A stretch of 64,000 nucleotides of DNA, from assembly GCA_002049455.2 (NCBI GenBank), contig KV918848.1, positions 62,001 through 126,000 of the forward strand. Reading direction: 5' to 3'. Position numbers and translations under genes: made by a program. The notes under the pieces are model-generated. The model worked only from the letters and a program-made list of their open reading frames with translations. It did not search any database and was not told the DNA's origin. Position 1 is the first letter of the stretch; every line of letters starts with the position of its first letter. Positions 33,201-43,828 of the stretch are shown here, piece by piece. Origin of the DNA: Porphyra umbilicalis (Eukaryota; Rhodophyta; Bangiophyceae; Bangiales; Bangiaceae).

Positions 33201-36200
33201 AATCCCGTTCGTTTTATGGCAGCCTGGTGGGCTACATAAAACATATTTTGCAAAATCAACCACCTACCCGGGTGCGGCTCGGCGGGACCCCTGCGCGTCA
33301 CTGGGCACCCAAGCGCACCCCCCACGACGCCTGTCGGGCACGCCCAGGGCACCCCCAGGACACCCCCCCCAGATGGGGTGATGTACCACAATCCAATGGA
33401 AAACCTACGAGAGTTGACTCTAGCAATACCGTTGGTTTTATGGTAGCCTGGTGGGCTACAAAAAACATATTTTGCAAAATCAACCACCTACCAGGGTGCG
33501 GCTCGGGGGGACCCCGGCGCGTCGCTGGGCACCCAAGCCCACCCCCCACGACGCCTGTCGGGCACGCCCAGGGCACCCCCAGGACACCCCCCCCCAGATG
33601 GGGTGATGTACCACAATCCAATGGAAAACCTACGAGAGTTGACTCTAGCAATACCGTTGGTTTTATGGTAGCCTGGTGGGCTACATAAAACATATTTTGC
33701 AAAATCAACCACCTACCCGGGTGCGGCTCGGCGGGACCCCTGCGCGTCACTGGGCACCCAAGCGCACCCCCCACGACGCCTGTCGGGCACGCCCAGGGCA
33801 CCCCCAGGACACCCCCCCCCAGATGGGGTGATGTACCACAATCCAATGGAAAACCTACGAGAGTTGACTCTAGCAATCCCGTTCGTTTTATGGCAGCCTG
33901 GTGGGCTACATAAAACATATTTTGCAAAATCAACCACCTACCCGGGTGCGGCTCGGCGGGACCCCTGCGCGTCACTGGGCACCCAAGCGCACCCCCCACG
34001 ACGCCTGTCGGGCACGCCCAGGGCACCCCCAGGACACCCCCCCCCAGATGGGGTGATGTACCACAATCCAATGGAAAACCTACGAGAGTTGACTCTAGCA
34101 ATCCCGTTCGTTTTATGGCAGCCTGGTGGGCTACATAAAACATATTTTGCAAAATCAACCACCTACCCGGGTGCGGCTCGGCGGGACCCCTGCGCGTCAC
34201 TGGGCACCCAAGCGCACCCCCCACGACGCCTGTCGGGCACGCCCAGGGCACCCCCAGGACACCCCCCCCAGATGGGGTGATGTACCACAATCCAATGGAA
34301 AACCTACGAGAGTTGACTCTAGCAATACCGTTGGTTTTATGGTAGCCTGGTGGGCTACAAAAAACATATTTTGCAAAATCAACCACCTACCAGGGTGCGG
34401 CTCGGGGGGACCCCGGCGCGTCGCTGGGCACCCAAGCCCACCCCCACGACGCCTGTCGGGCACGCCCAGGGCACCCCCAGGACACCCCCCCCCAGATGGG
34501 GTGATGTACCACAATCCAATGGAAAACCTACGAGAGTTGACTCTAGCAATACCGTTGGTTTCATGGTAGCCTGGTGAGCTACAAAAAACATATTTTGCAA
34601 AATCAACCACCTACCGGGGTGCGGCTCGGGGGGACCCCGGCGCGTCGCTGGGCACCCAAGCCCACCCCCACGACGCCTGTCGGGCACGCCCAGGGCACCC
34701 CCAGGACACCCCCCCCCAGATGGGGTGATGTACCACAATCCAATGGAAAACCTACGAGAGTTGACTCTAGCAATACCGTTGGTTTTATGGTAGCCTGGTG
34801 GGCTACAAAAAACATATTTTGCAAAATCAACCACCTACCGGGGTGCGGCTCGGGGGGACCCCGGCGCGTCGCTGGGCACCCGAGCCCCCCCCGACGACGC
34901 CTGTCGGGCACGCCCAGGGCACCCCCAGGACACCCCCCCCCAGATGGGGTGATGTACCACAATCCAATGGAAAACCTACGAGAGTTGACTCTAGCAATAC
35001 CGTTGGTTTCATGGTAGCCTGGTGGGCTACAAAAAACATATTTTGCAAAATCAACCACCTACCGGGGTGCGGCTCGGGGGGACCCCGGCGCGTCGCTGGG
35101 CACCCAAGCCCACCCCCCACGACGCCTGTCGGGCACGCCCAGGGCACCCCCAGGACACCCCCCCCCAGATGGGGTGATGTACCACAATCCAATGGAAAAC
35201 CTACGAGAGTTGACTCTAGCAATACCGTTGGTTTTATGGTAGCCTGGTGGGCTACAAAAAACATATTTTGCAAAATCAACCACCTACCGGGGTGCGGCTC
35301 GGGGGGACCCCGGCGCGTCGCTGGGCACCCAAGCCCACCCCCACGACGCCTGTCGGGCACGCCCAGGGCACCCCCAGGACACCCCCCCCCAGATGGGGTG
35401 ATGTACCACAATCCAATGGAAAACCTACGAGAGTTGACTCTAGCAATACCGTTGGTTTTATGGTAGCCTGGTGGGCTACAAAAAACATATTTTGCAAAAT
35501 CAACCACCTACCGGGGTGCGGCTCGGGGGGACCCCGGCGCGTCGCTGGGCACCCAAGCCCACCCCCACGACGCCTGTCGGGCACGCCCAGGGCACCCCCA
35601 GGACACCCCCCCCCAGATGGGGTGATGTACCACAATCCAATGGAAAACCTACGAGAGTTGACTCTAGCAATCCCGTTCGTTTTATGGCAGCCTGGTGGGC
35701 TACATAAAACATATTTTGCAAAATCAACCACCTACCCGGGTGCGGCTCGGCGGGACCCCTGCGCGTCACTGGGCACCCAAGCGCACCCCCCACGACGCCT
35801 GTCGGGCACGCCCAGGGCACCCCCAGGACACCCCCCCCCAGATGGGGTGATGTACCACAATCCAATGGAAAACCTACGAGAGTTGACTCTAGCAATACCG
35901 TTGGTTTTATGGTAGCCTGGTGGGCTACAAAAAACATATTTTGCAAAATCAACCACCTACCAGGGTGCGGCTCGGGGGGACCCCGGCGCGTCGCTGGGCA
36001 CCCAAGCCCACCCCCCACGACGCCTGTCGGGCACGCCCAGGGCACCCCCAGGACACCCCCCCCCAGATGGGGTGATGTACCACAATCCAATGGAAAACCT
36101 ACGAGAGTTGACTCTAGCAATACCGTTCGTTTTATGGCAGCCTGGTGGGCTACATAAAACATATTTTGCAAAATCAACCACCTACCGGGGTGCGGCTCGG

Positions 36201-38265
36201 GGGGACCCCGGCGCGTCGCTGGGCACCCAAGCCCACCCCCACGACGCCTGTCGGGCACGCCCAGGGCACCCCCAGGACACCCCCCCCAGATGGGGTGATG
36301 TACCACAATCCAATGGAAAACCTACGAGAGTTGACTCTAGCAATCCCGTTCGTTTTATGGCAGCCTGGTGGGCTACATAAAACATATTTTGCAAAATCAA
36401 CCACCTACCCGGGTGCGGCTCGGCGGGACCCCTGCGCGTCACTGGGCACCCAAGCGCACCCCCCACGACGCCTGTCGGGCACGCCCAGGGCACCCCCAGG
36501 ACACCCCCCCCCAGATGGGGTGATGTACCACAATCCAATGGAAAACCTACGAGAGTTGACTCTAGCAATACCGTTGGTTTTATGGTAGCCTGGTGGGCTA
36601 CAAAAAACATATTTTGCAAAATCAACCACCTACCAGGGTGCGGCTCGGGGGGACCCCGGCGCGTCGCTGGGCACCCAAGCCCACCCCCACGACGCCTGTC
36701 GGGCACGCCCAGGGCACCCCCAGGACACCCCCCCCAGATGGGGTGATGTACCACAATCCAATGGAAAACCTACGAGAGTTGACTCTAGCAATACCGTTGG
36801 TTTCATGGTAGCCTGGTGGGCTACAAAAAACATATTTTGCAAAATCAACCACCTACCGGGGTGCGGCTCGGGGGGACCCCGGCGCGTCGCTGGGCACCCA
36901 AGCCCACCCCCACGACGCCTGTCGGGCACGCCCAGGGCACCCCCAGGACACCCCCCCCCAGATGGGGTGATGTACCACAATCCAATGGAAAACCTACGAG
37001 AGTTGACTCTAGCAATACCGTTGGTTTTATGGTAGCCTGGTGGGCTACAAAAAACATATTTTGCAAAATCAACCACCTACCGGGGTGCGGCTCGGGGGGA
37101 CCCCGGCGCGTCGCTGGGCACCCGAGCCCCCCCCGACGACGCCTGTCGGGCACGCCCAGGGCACCCCCAGGACACCCCCCCCAGATGGGGTGATGTACCA
37201 CAATCCAATGGAAAACCTACGAGAGTTGACTCTAGCAATACCGTTGGTTTCATGGTAGCCTGGTGGGCTACAAAAAACATATTTTGCAAAATCAACCACC
37301 TACCGGGGTGCGGCTCGGGGGGACCCCGGCGCGTCGCTGGGCACCCAAGCCCACCCCCACGACGCCTGTCGGGCACGCCCAGGGCACCCCCAGGACACCC
37401 CCCCCCAGATGGGGTGATGTACCACAATCCAATGGAAAACCTACGAGAGTTGACTCTAGCAATACCGTTGGTTTTATGGTAGCCTGGTGGGCTACAAAAA
37501 ACATATTTTGCAAAATCAACCACCTACCGGGGTGCGGCTCGGGGGGACCCCGGCGCGTCGCTGGGCACCCAAGCCCACCCCCACGACGCCTGTCGGGCAC
37601 GCCCAGGGCACCCCCAGGACACCCCCCCCAGATGGGGTGATGTACCACAATCCAATGGAAAACCTACGAGAGTTGACTCTAGCAATACCGTTCGTTTTAT
37701 GGTAGCCTGGTGGGCTACAAAAACATATTTTGCAAAATCAACCACCTACCGGGGTGCGGCTCGGGGGACCCCGGCGCGTCGCTGGGCACCCAAGCCCACC
37801 CCCACGACGCCTGTCGGGCACGCCCAGGGCACCCCCAGGACACCCCCCCCCAGATGGGGTGATGTACCACAATCCAATGGAAAACCTACGAGAGTTGACT
37901 CTAGCAATACCGTTGGTTTTATGGTAGCCTGGTGGGCTACAAAAAACATATTTTGCAAAATCAACCACCTACCAGGGTGCGGCTCGGGGGGACCCCTGCG
38001 CGTCGCTGGGCACCCAAGCCCACCCCCACGACGCCTGTCGGGCACGCCCAGGGCACCCCCAGGACACCCCCCCCCAGATGGGGTGATGTACCACAATCCA
38101 ATGGAAAACCTACGAGAGTTGACTCTAGCAATACCGTTGGTTTTATGGTAGCCTGGTGGGCTACAAAAAACATATTTTGCAAAATCAACCACCTACCGGG
38201 GTGCGGCTCGGGGGGACCCCGGCGCGTCGCTGGGCACCCAAGCCCACCCCCCAGGACGCCTGTGG
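30257..38265 (+). repeat. Satellite array C, about 36 units of ~224 bp
   Basis: Units are marked by GATGGGGTGATGTACC and recur every 222-226 bp from about 30284 to 38089. Each has CCAATGGAAAACCTACG, AGAGTTGACTCT, AGCAATACCGTTGGTTTT, a GTAGCC/GGCTAC stem with a TGGTG loop, an AT-rich AACATATTTTGCAAAATC block, CAACCACCTACC, and a GC-rich part ending in CACCCCCAGGACACCCC. Subtypes (CCGTTCGTTTTATGGCAGCC; TTTCATGG; CGAGCCCCCCC) recur in multi-unit blocks. The array starts about 45 bp after the stop of the first ATAD2-like gene. Its first unit is short and lacks the core palindrome. Confidence 0.97.
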
Positions 38266-38347
38266 GGTTACACAGCCAAGGGAGCGCGTGAACTGTGGAC
38301 GCTTCGCAGAGGAGGCCTATGACACGGGCGGTGATGAGGAACCTCTA

Positions 38348-38648
38348 GTGTCTATTCTACCGCAGCATCATTTGATGCGAATGGCATCAAATGATGCCCA
38401 TTTTCGGAGCGCTCGTTTTCGTACTTCCCGACCTCTGACGCTCTTTTCGACTGCAGAAACGGACTCAGCGATGCCTTGTTATTCTTGGGGGAGATCCCAG
38501 CCAATATGCTGTAGATACAAACGGGGGGTGCTCCAGTTGCCTCATCAGGGGGGGTAGAACCGTCGTTTTCTGGCCCTGGGAGAGGGTGCATCATTTGATG
38601 CCCAAACGGGCATCATTTGATGCTGCCCGATTGCGGTAGAATAGACAC
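38348..38648. mobile_element. MITE, 301 bp, TA target duplication
   Basis: GTGTCTATTCTACCGCA at the left end is repeated exactly, inverted, at the right end. TA flanks both sides (38346-38347, 38649-38650). ATCATTTGATG, itself an inverted repeat, occurs four times, two near each end. A non-autonomous Tc1/mariner-like element is the simplest reading. Confidence 0.82.
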
Positions 38649-38740
38649 TAGGGATATGAGACACGGGGGGTTGCTAAACAAAAGACATTGGGCGGGCGTC
38701 GAGGGTGGAGCAGGGGGGAGGGAGGGGGGGAGGCGGGCGG

Positions 38741-38800
38741 GGAAGGCTGCAGCCAAGGACAGAGACGTGGGGAAGGCTGCAGCAAAGGACAGAGACGTGG
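38741..38800. repeat. 30-bp tandem duplication in G-rich DNA
   Basis: Two consecutive 30-bp copies beginning GGAAGGCTGCAGC and ending GACAGAGACGTGG differ by a single base. Confidence 0.8.
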
Positions 38801-39088
38801 GGACGGGGGCGCACGGGTGGGGGAGGCAGGGGGGGCGGGCGGACGGGCAGGGGGCGGGTGTGTTACTGTGCTTCTCACAAAACTCGGACCTAGGTGCGTC
38901 AGCAAACTCACTGTTTCATTGGCTCGGGGCTCAGGGGGCGGGTCATGATGCCAAAGCGGATGTTGGGACGGGACCGTCTGCAACCAGCATCTGCCACCAC
39001 ACGTGCCACTGCCAGATTCGCAGGCTACCGTATGAATACAAACCTCCGTGATTAAAAATTAGCCGCTGCCCCCCCTGTCGACAGCGGG

Positions 39089-39096
39089 TATAAATA
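39089..39096 (+). promoter_or_regulatory. TATA box of the second ATAD2-like gene
   Basis: TATAAATA lies 158 bp before ATG 39247, the same octamer as the TATA box of the ParB-methyltransferase-SET gene. Confidence 0.6.
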
Positions 39097-39246
39097 CGGT
39101 CCGGTCGATGTGACTACTGCGACCGCCGCCGACGGGCGTCGACGTCACACCGAGGCGCCCTCGTGCGAGACCGCGCGGCTCGCTCGGCGGCGCGCGGGGT
39201 GCGCGCGGTGCCGCCGCCCTGTCGTTTGCCCCCCGTCTGCAGCACC

Positions 39247-41426
39247 ATGTGCCCGCCGTCGCCCTCGCCGCGCGGCATGCCTCGGGGTGGTTGTTCCGCA
39301 CGGGACCGCGCGGCGCGTGCCGCCGTGCGAGACGTGGCGTCGCGCTTGGACGGGCGCCTCCACACCCTGCCGCCGGCGAGTGCCGCGAGCGCCGCCAACC
39401 GCGTGCCCCCCCCCCGCCCGTCGACGCAGGCGGCTCGCCGGTGCGCCCCGTCGGGGCCAAGCGCGCCCGCACCGACCGGTCAGTGTCGGGCGGGGCGACC
39501 AAGCGCCGCCGGCGGGGCGAGACCGGCGACATTGTGCCCGAGCCCGAGCCCCCCGCCTCGCTCCCGTGGGAAACGGTGGCGGGCCACGACGCGCACGTGT
39601 CGCGGCTGCGCGAGGTGCTGGCGCTGCTCACCACCACGCCGCGCGGGGGAGGTGTCGGGCGGCCCCTGCCCTTTCCCCGGGGTGTGCTGCTGACCGGTCC
39701 GCCCGGGACGGGCAAGACGCTGAGCGTGCGGGTGCTCGCCTCGCACGCGCGGGCGGCCAATGGTGGCGTCCCCGTGCCTCTGTACCTCATCCGCGGCGGC
39801 GAAATCCTCTCCAAGTACGTCGGCGAGGGCGAGCGCCGCCTGCGCCGCCTGTTTGACACTGCGACCGCGGCGGCCCCGTCCATCTTGTTTTTCGACGAAG
39901 TCGACGCCCTCGCGGCGACGCGGGACGACAACCGCGACCACTCGCGGGTCGTCAACACCTTTCTCGCCTTGCTCGACGGCTTTCGCTCGCGCGGTCGCGT
40001 GTTGGTCCTCGCCGCGACCAACCGGGCGGACCTGTTGGACTCGGCGTTTCGGCGTCCGGGCCGGTTTGACTTGGAGCTCGACTTTCAGCTGCCCGACGCG
40101 TCCGACCGCCGGCGGCTGATGGCGTTGCACGCAGGCACGTCGGCAGACGAGACGGCGGTCTCGTACGTCGTCCGACGCACAGACGGCTGGTCGGGAGCGG
40201 AAATCCGGGGCCTCGCCACCGAAGCCGTGTGCTGCGCGTGGCGCCGGACCGACCCGCAGTGGCTCGAGGCGGTGGCGACCGCCGCCACAGACCCGGCGAC
40301 AGTCGGGGGTGGTGCGGGGGGGGGGGGGGGGGGGGGGGGGGGCGCGCCGCCGCCGCCGCTCCCAGACGTGACGCACGCGGACTGGGACGTGGCGCTGGCC
40401 TCCCGAGCGCAGACCGCCCGGGCGGGGGTATCCCCGGCGCTGCACCGGCCGCTGCCGTTGCGCCTGAGCGCGCTCCTCGAGCCGACCGTGTCGGGGGTGG
40501 TGGGGGTCCTCAACACGCGCTTTCCGTTGGACAAGCTGACCACCCCCGGCGCCGAGTGGGCCACCCAGGCCGTGGGCGGGCCGACGTCAAGTGCGTCTGC
40601 CGCCGCCATGCTCGCCGCGTGGCCGGTCCTCCCGCACCGCCTCTGCATTGCGGGGCGTGCGGGCATGGGGCAGTCGCTGGTTGGGGCTGCGGTGCTGTGC
40701 CACCTGCAGTCCCTGCCCGTGTTTGACGTCGGCTTCCTCTCCCTCACTGCGAGTGGCACCGACGGGCAGCTGCCGCTGCTGCTGTCCACGGTGGCGGCGG
40801 CCGTCCGCGTCGCGCCGTCGGTCCTGTACATGCCCGACGCCGAAATGTGGATGGCCGAGTCTGCCGCCGCCGCCGACGGGTCGCCCACCGCGCTGCTGCG
40901 CAGCGTGCTGGCCCGCATCCCCGTCGACACGCCCGTGTTGGTGCTCGGCGTTGCCAACGCGGCCGAGGACGTGACAAACGCGTGGGCGCCGACGTGGTCG
41001 ACGGTCGTGCGCATGGACGGGGCGTCGGAGCAGCAGCGGCGGCAGTACTGGTGCCCGGTCGTCGACGCGCTCAAAGCGGTCGTGCGCAAGCGTAAGACCG
41101 GCGTCGCGCGTGCCAGCGTCACCGAGTTGCACGTGGCGTTGGACGGCGTGCACCTCACGCACGCACCCGTGGACGAGATGGAGCGCGTTTTTCAGCAGCT
41201 CCTCGACGCCCTCGCGAGCGTACACGAGGCAGCAGCACCTGTGCCGCACGGGATCGACACGTGGGTGGTGACGGTGTTGGCGGCCATCGACCAGCTGTCT
41301 GGCAGCGGCGGCCGCACGTCCCTCGGTGGCGCACGTGCCGCTCGGTCGGCCTCGCACGCACCGGACGGTGTGGCTGCTGCCGCATCTGTGGGGCACCGCG
41401 CCGGTAGCCGCGGCACAAGCGACTGA
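39247..41426 (+). CDS. ATAD2/Yta7-like double AAA+ ATPase without bromodomain
   Basis: Start chosen at ATG 39247 (AGCACCATG), 158 bp after a TATA box. Joining this N-terminus to the main frame needs a one-base shift in the poly-C at about 39406-39415; from there the frame is open to 41426. A KRAR...KRRRR patch just before AAA1 could be a nuclear signal. AAA1 is complete: Walker A GPPGTGKT (39696-39719), Walker B ILFFDEVDAL (Asp 39894, Glu 39897), sensor 1 LAATNRADLLD, and FRRPGRFD. A poly-Gly run (about 40316-40343) interrupts the linker in frame. AAA2 is degenerate: RLCIAGRAGMGQS has Gln for the Walker A Lys, and VLYMPDAEMW stands at Walker B, both as in ATAD2-family AAA2 domains. The C-terminal 140 residues show no bromodomain. 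Family members are hexameric histone chaperones acting on H3-H4; here that role is inferred. It is the functional-looking paralogue of the gene at 27.9 kb. Confidence 0.85.
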
Positions 41427-43828
41427 CGCGACGCCTGTCCCACCGTCGGACGAGGCGTCGACCGCGCCGCCACCCCGAGCGGAGCGGGGCAAGCGCAACA
41501 CCCGTCCCGTTCGCCGCTGCCACATCATGCTGTAGGGTGGGGGGGGGGTGTGGCAGCCACAAACCGCCGCAGCCGAGCGGCGTGCGTCGACCGTCCATTG
41601 TTCCTGCGAGTGGGGTGGTCCGTGCGCGTGGCACGGCGTGCCGACGTAGCGTGGATGCGATTGGCCGAGGTCGTCACGTGACAGTTTGCCGGTACTGTAC
41701 GGATCCCCGCGTATGTTTACACCACTGTATACCGTCTGTGAAGGGAGATTTTCCACGTCTTGGGTGTTTGTAATCCCTCTTTTGCAACAACTGTCAAACG
41801 AGATGTCGACAATCCGGCAACGCCTCGCCCAGTGTGGCGACACACGCCGCTGCCAACGGTCGCGTGGTCTGTCCCGCTTGGCTGCACGCGTCTGGGCCCG
41901 CGCCAGGGGGTGTGCACAGGCGTCGCCGCTCCATCGCGTCGGCTGCCGCGCCAACGCGCCCATCCGCACGTGCGTCGTCGGTAGTTGGTACCACCCAGAC
42001 GGAAGACAAACGAAAAGTACGAAGACCAAACGCGCGCTTTCGTACGATGTTCGTCTGTCGTTCGTTTGTCTTTCGTTTGTCAAACGTAGGCGTTACGAAT
42101 ACCGCTTTCGTAAGCTTGTCGTCACGCAGCTACAGGAGCACGTGACAAGCAAATCAAGGCCTGTGAGACGTCGACCGCTCGTGGAGTCTCCAACAGAGCC
42201 CTTGATTGGCTCATACTGTGCGCTGCTGACGCCTTCCCGTTGTCCATTGCAGCGACCCAAAAAAAAAATTGTCGATCACCAGCGCTTCATTTACCATACC
42301 GCGCTCATGGCTGCTCTCGCGGCCCCCGTGACCACCTAAACATCTCAATAATTAAGAACACTGATGCTTCTGTCGGGACCCTTTCTTGAGGCTGTTGAGG
42401 TAGGCCTCGGGGCTACTCCTGTTCAAACATTTGAAGACACCAGCGGTGTAGCCAATCGGAGAGGCCCGCCAGGCGGGAGTGGAACCTGGGAGACGACTCC
42501 CCTTTCTCTCGAAGTGAGGCCTTGCCTCTCCTCGTCTTTCGACGCGCAGGTGTAGTGTACCGCTCTCCGTTCTGTCATCGTCTCTTATGTCCCCACCCCG
42601 CTGCAACGCTCCCGCTTGTCCCTCTCTCGTCTTACCGCCGCCGTGGCCACCTCCTCTCTCTTCACACCATTGTACGGTTTACCCCGTACCTCACCATTCG
42701 TACTGCTGCAAGTGGTTCTCACCCCACTGCCTCCCGCACCTCTGACCTGCCGCACCTCCCCAACCTCTTGCGCACCGACCTTGCCCCCCCCATCTCTTTT
42801 GTCGTGACCGACGTGGTTGTGTTCGGTGCCGGTCACGACCGTTGAGTTAAAGGCTTTTTGACGTGGGGAGGAGCAGGAGGGATATGGGGGAGAGTGTGTG
42901 CGTTTGACCCGTGAGGTTGGGGGTGGAGCGCAGTGCCATGTTGACCCGGCTTGGCACGGGGGTAGATACGTGGGGGACGAGGTGGCGGAGCTTCGTCGCC
43001 CGTTCCCTGTGGGGGTGGGCACTGGGGGTATGGAGAGGGTAGGAGGCAGGTGGCGTCATGTGGGGGTGGGGGAAAGCGACGCCGAACAGGGGCAGGAGGG
43101 TCCCATTAAGCTTAGTACAGCGCACTAGTAGCTTTTGACCGTTAGTGGGAACGTACTGGGTAATTAAAAACATTCTTACTTCCGATGTTCGAAGTACGCC
43201 CCTCACTGCCAGCATCTTGTCCAGAAGGCTTTGTCAGTGGGTCACCGAGCCCAAACGTTTCCCTGACGAATGACAGACGCGACACAAACGAAAACGCACC
43301 CTTACGAACGGGCAGACGAATGGGCATTCGTCTGACCATCGTTTGACAGATGAAGACCTTACGAATCCGGCATTCGTCTGAGGGGTACCATGTACGACGG
43401 TGGCGTGCGGGCGCGCACGGGTGAGACACCCTTGTCAGCCGTGATTCGCTTCGCCCTGTGCCGTCCAAATGATTACGGGAGCAACCCCGTGCGGCCGATG
43501 CGGACACACCACACGAGCACTACATACGAGAGGCGGGCTACAAGCTTCTCACAGAGACTCGGGCTGACCCTGCCCTTTCCCCGGTGCAGTGGCGCTTCAC
43601 TGGGGGTGGGACGCAAATGTCATTGCTGGCAATGGGGACCCACATTGGAATCTGAAATCGGCCTGTGTGTGGTCACCAGGGCCGATTTTTTCTTCGAGCC
43701 CATGTAGCTTGATCTTGCTGGTGTGTGCTCGTTGTGCGCCAGACGGGTGGACGGGGCACGGCGACGAGTGGGGCTCGTATGGAGTGCGGGGTTTTGCCTT
43801 TGTCAGGCGGCTCGGCACCTCCCACTGA
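41427..43828. other. Gene-poor region with ACGAA-rich clusters, possible 1.4-kb element
   Basis: No coding region is supported. GTCACGTGAC occurs at 41673-41682. Two clusters rich in ACGAA/TTCGT (about 42003-42115 and 43255-43385) face each other. Just outside them, GGTACC followed inward by CAGACG occurs in inverted orientation (41987 and 43389), so 41987-43389 may be a degenerate DNA transposon. A pyrimidine-rich stretch lies at 42500-42790. Confidence 0.4.
43313..43334. repeat. Inverted repeat CAGACGAATG / CATTCGTCTG
   Basis: Perfect 10-bp arms around a GG centre, inside the right-hand ACGAA cluster. Confidence 0.75.

Larger units (their letters stand above)
38266..39088. other. Spacer between satellite C and the second ATAD2-like gene
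   Basis: No gene is supported. It holds one MITE (38348-38648), a 30-bp tandem duplication (38741-38800) and a strongly G-rich stretch at about 38700-38870 that could form G-quadruplexes. Confidence 0.6.

Noticed and set aside
1817..38265. CRISPR arrays
   Set aside because: Units are 212-237 bp and tandem, without short repeats alternating with unique spacers, and the DNA is eukaryotic.
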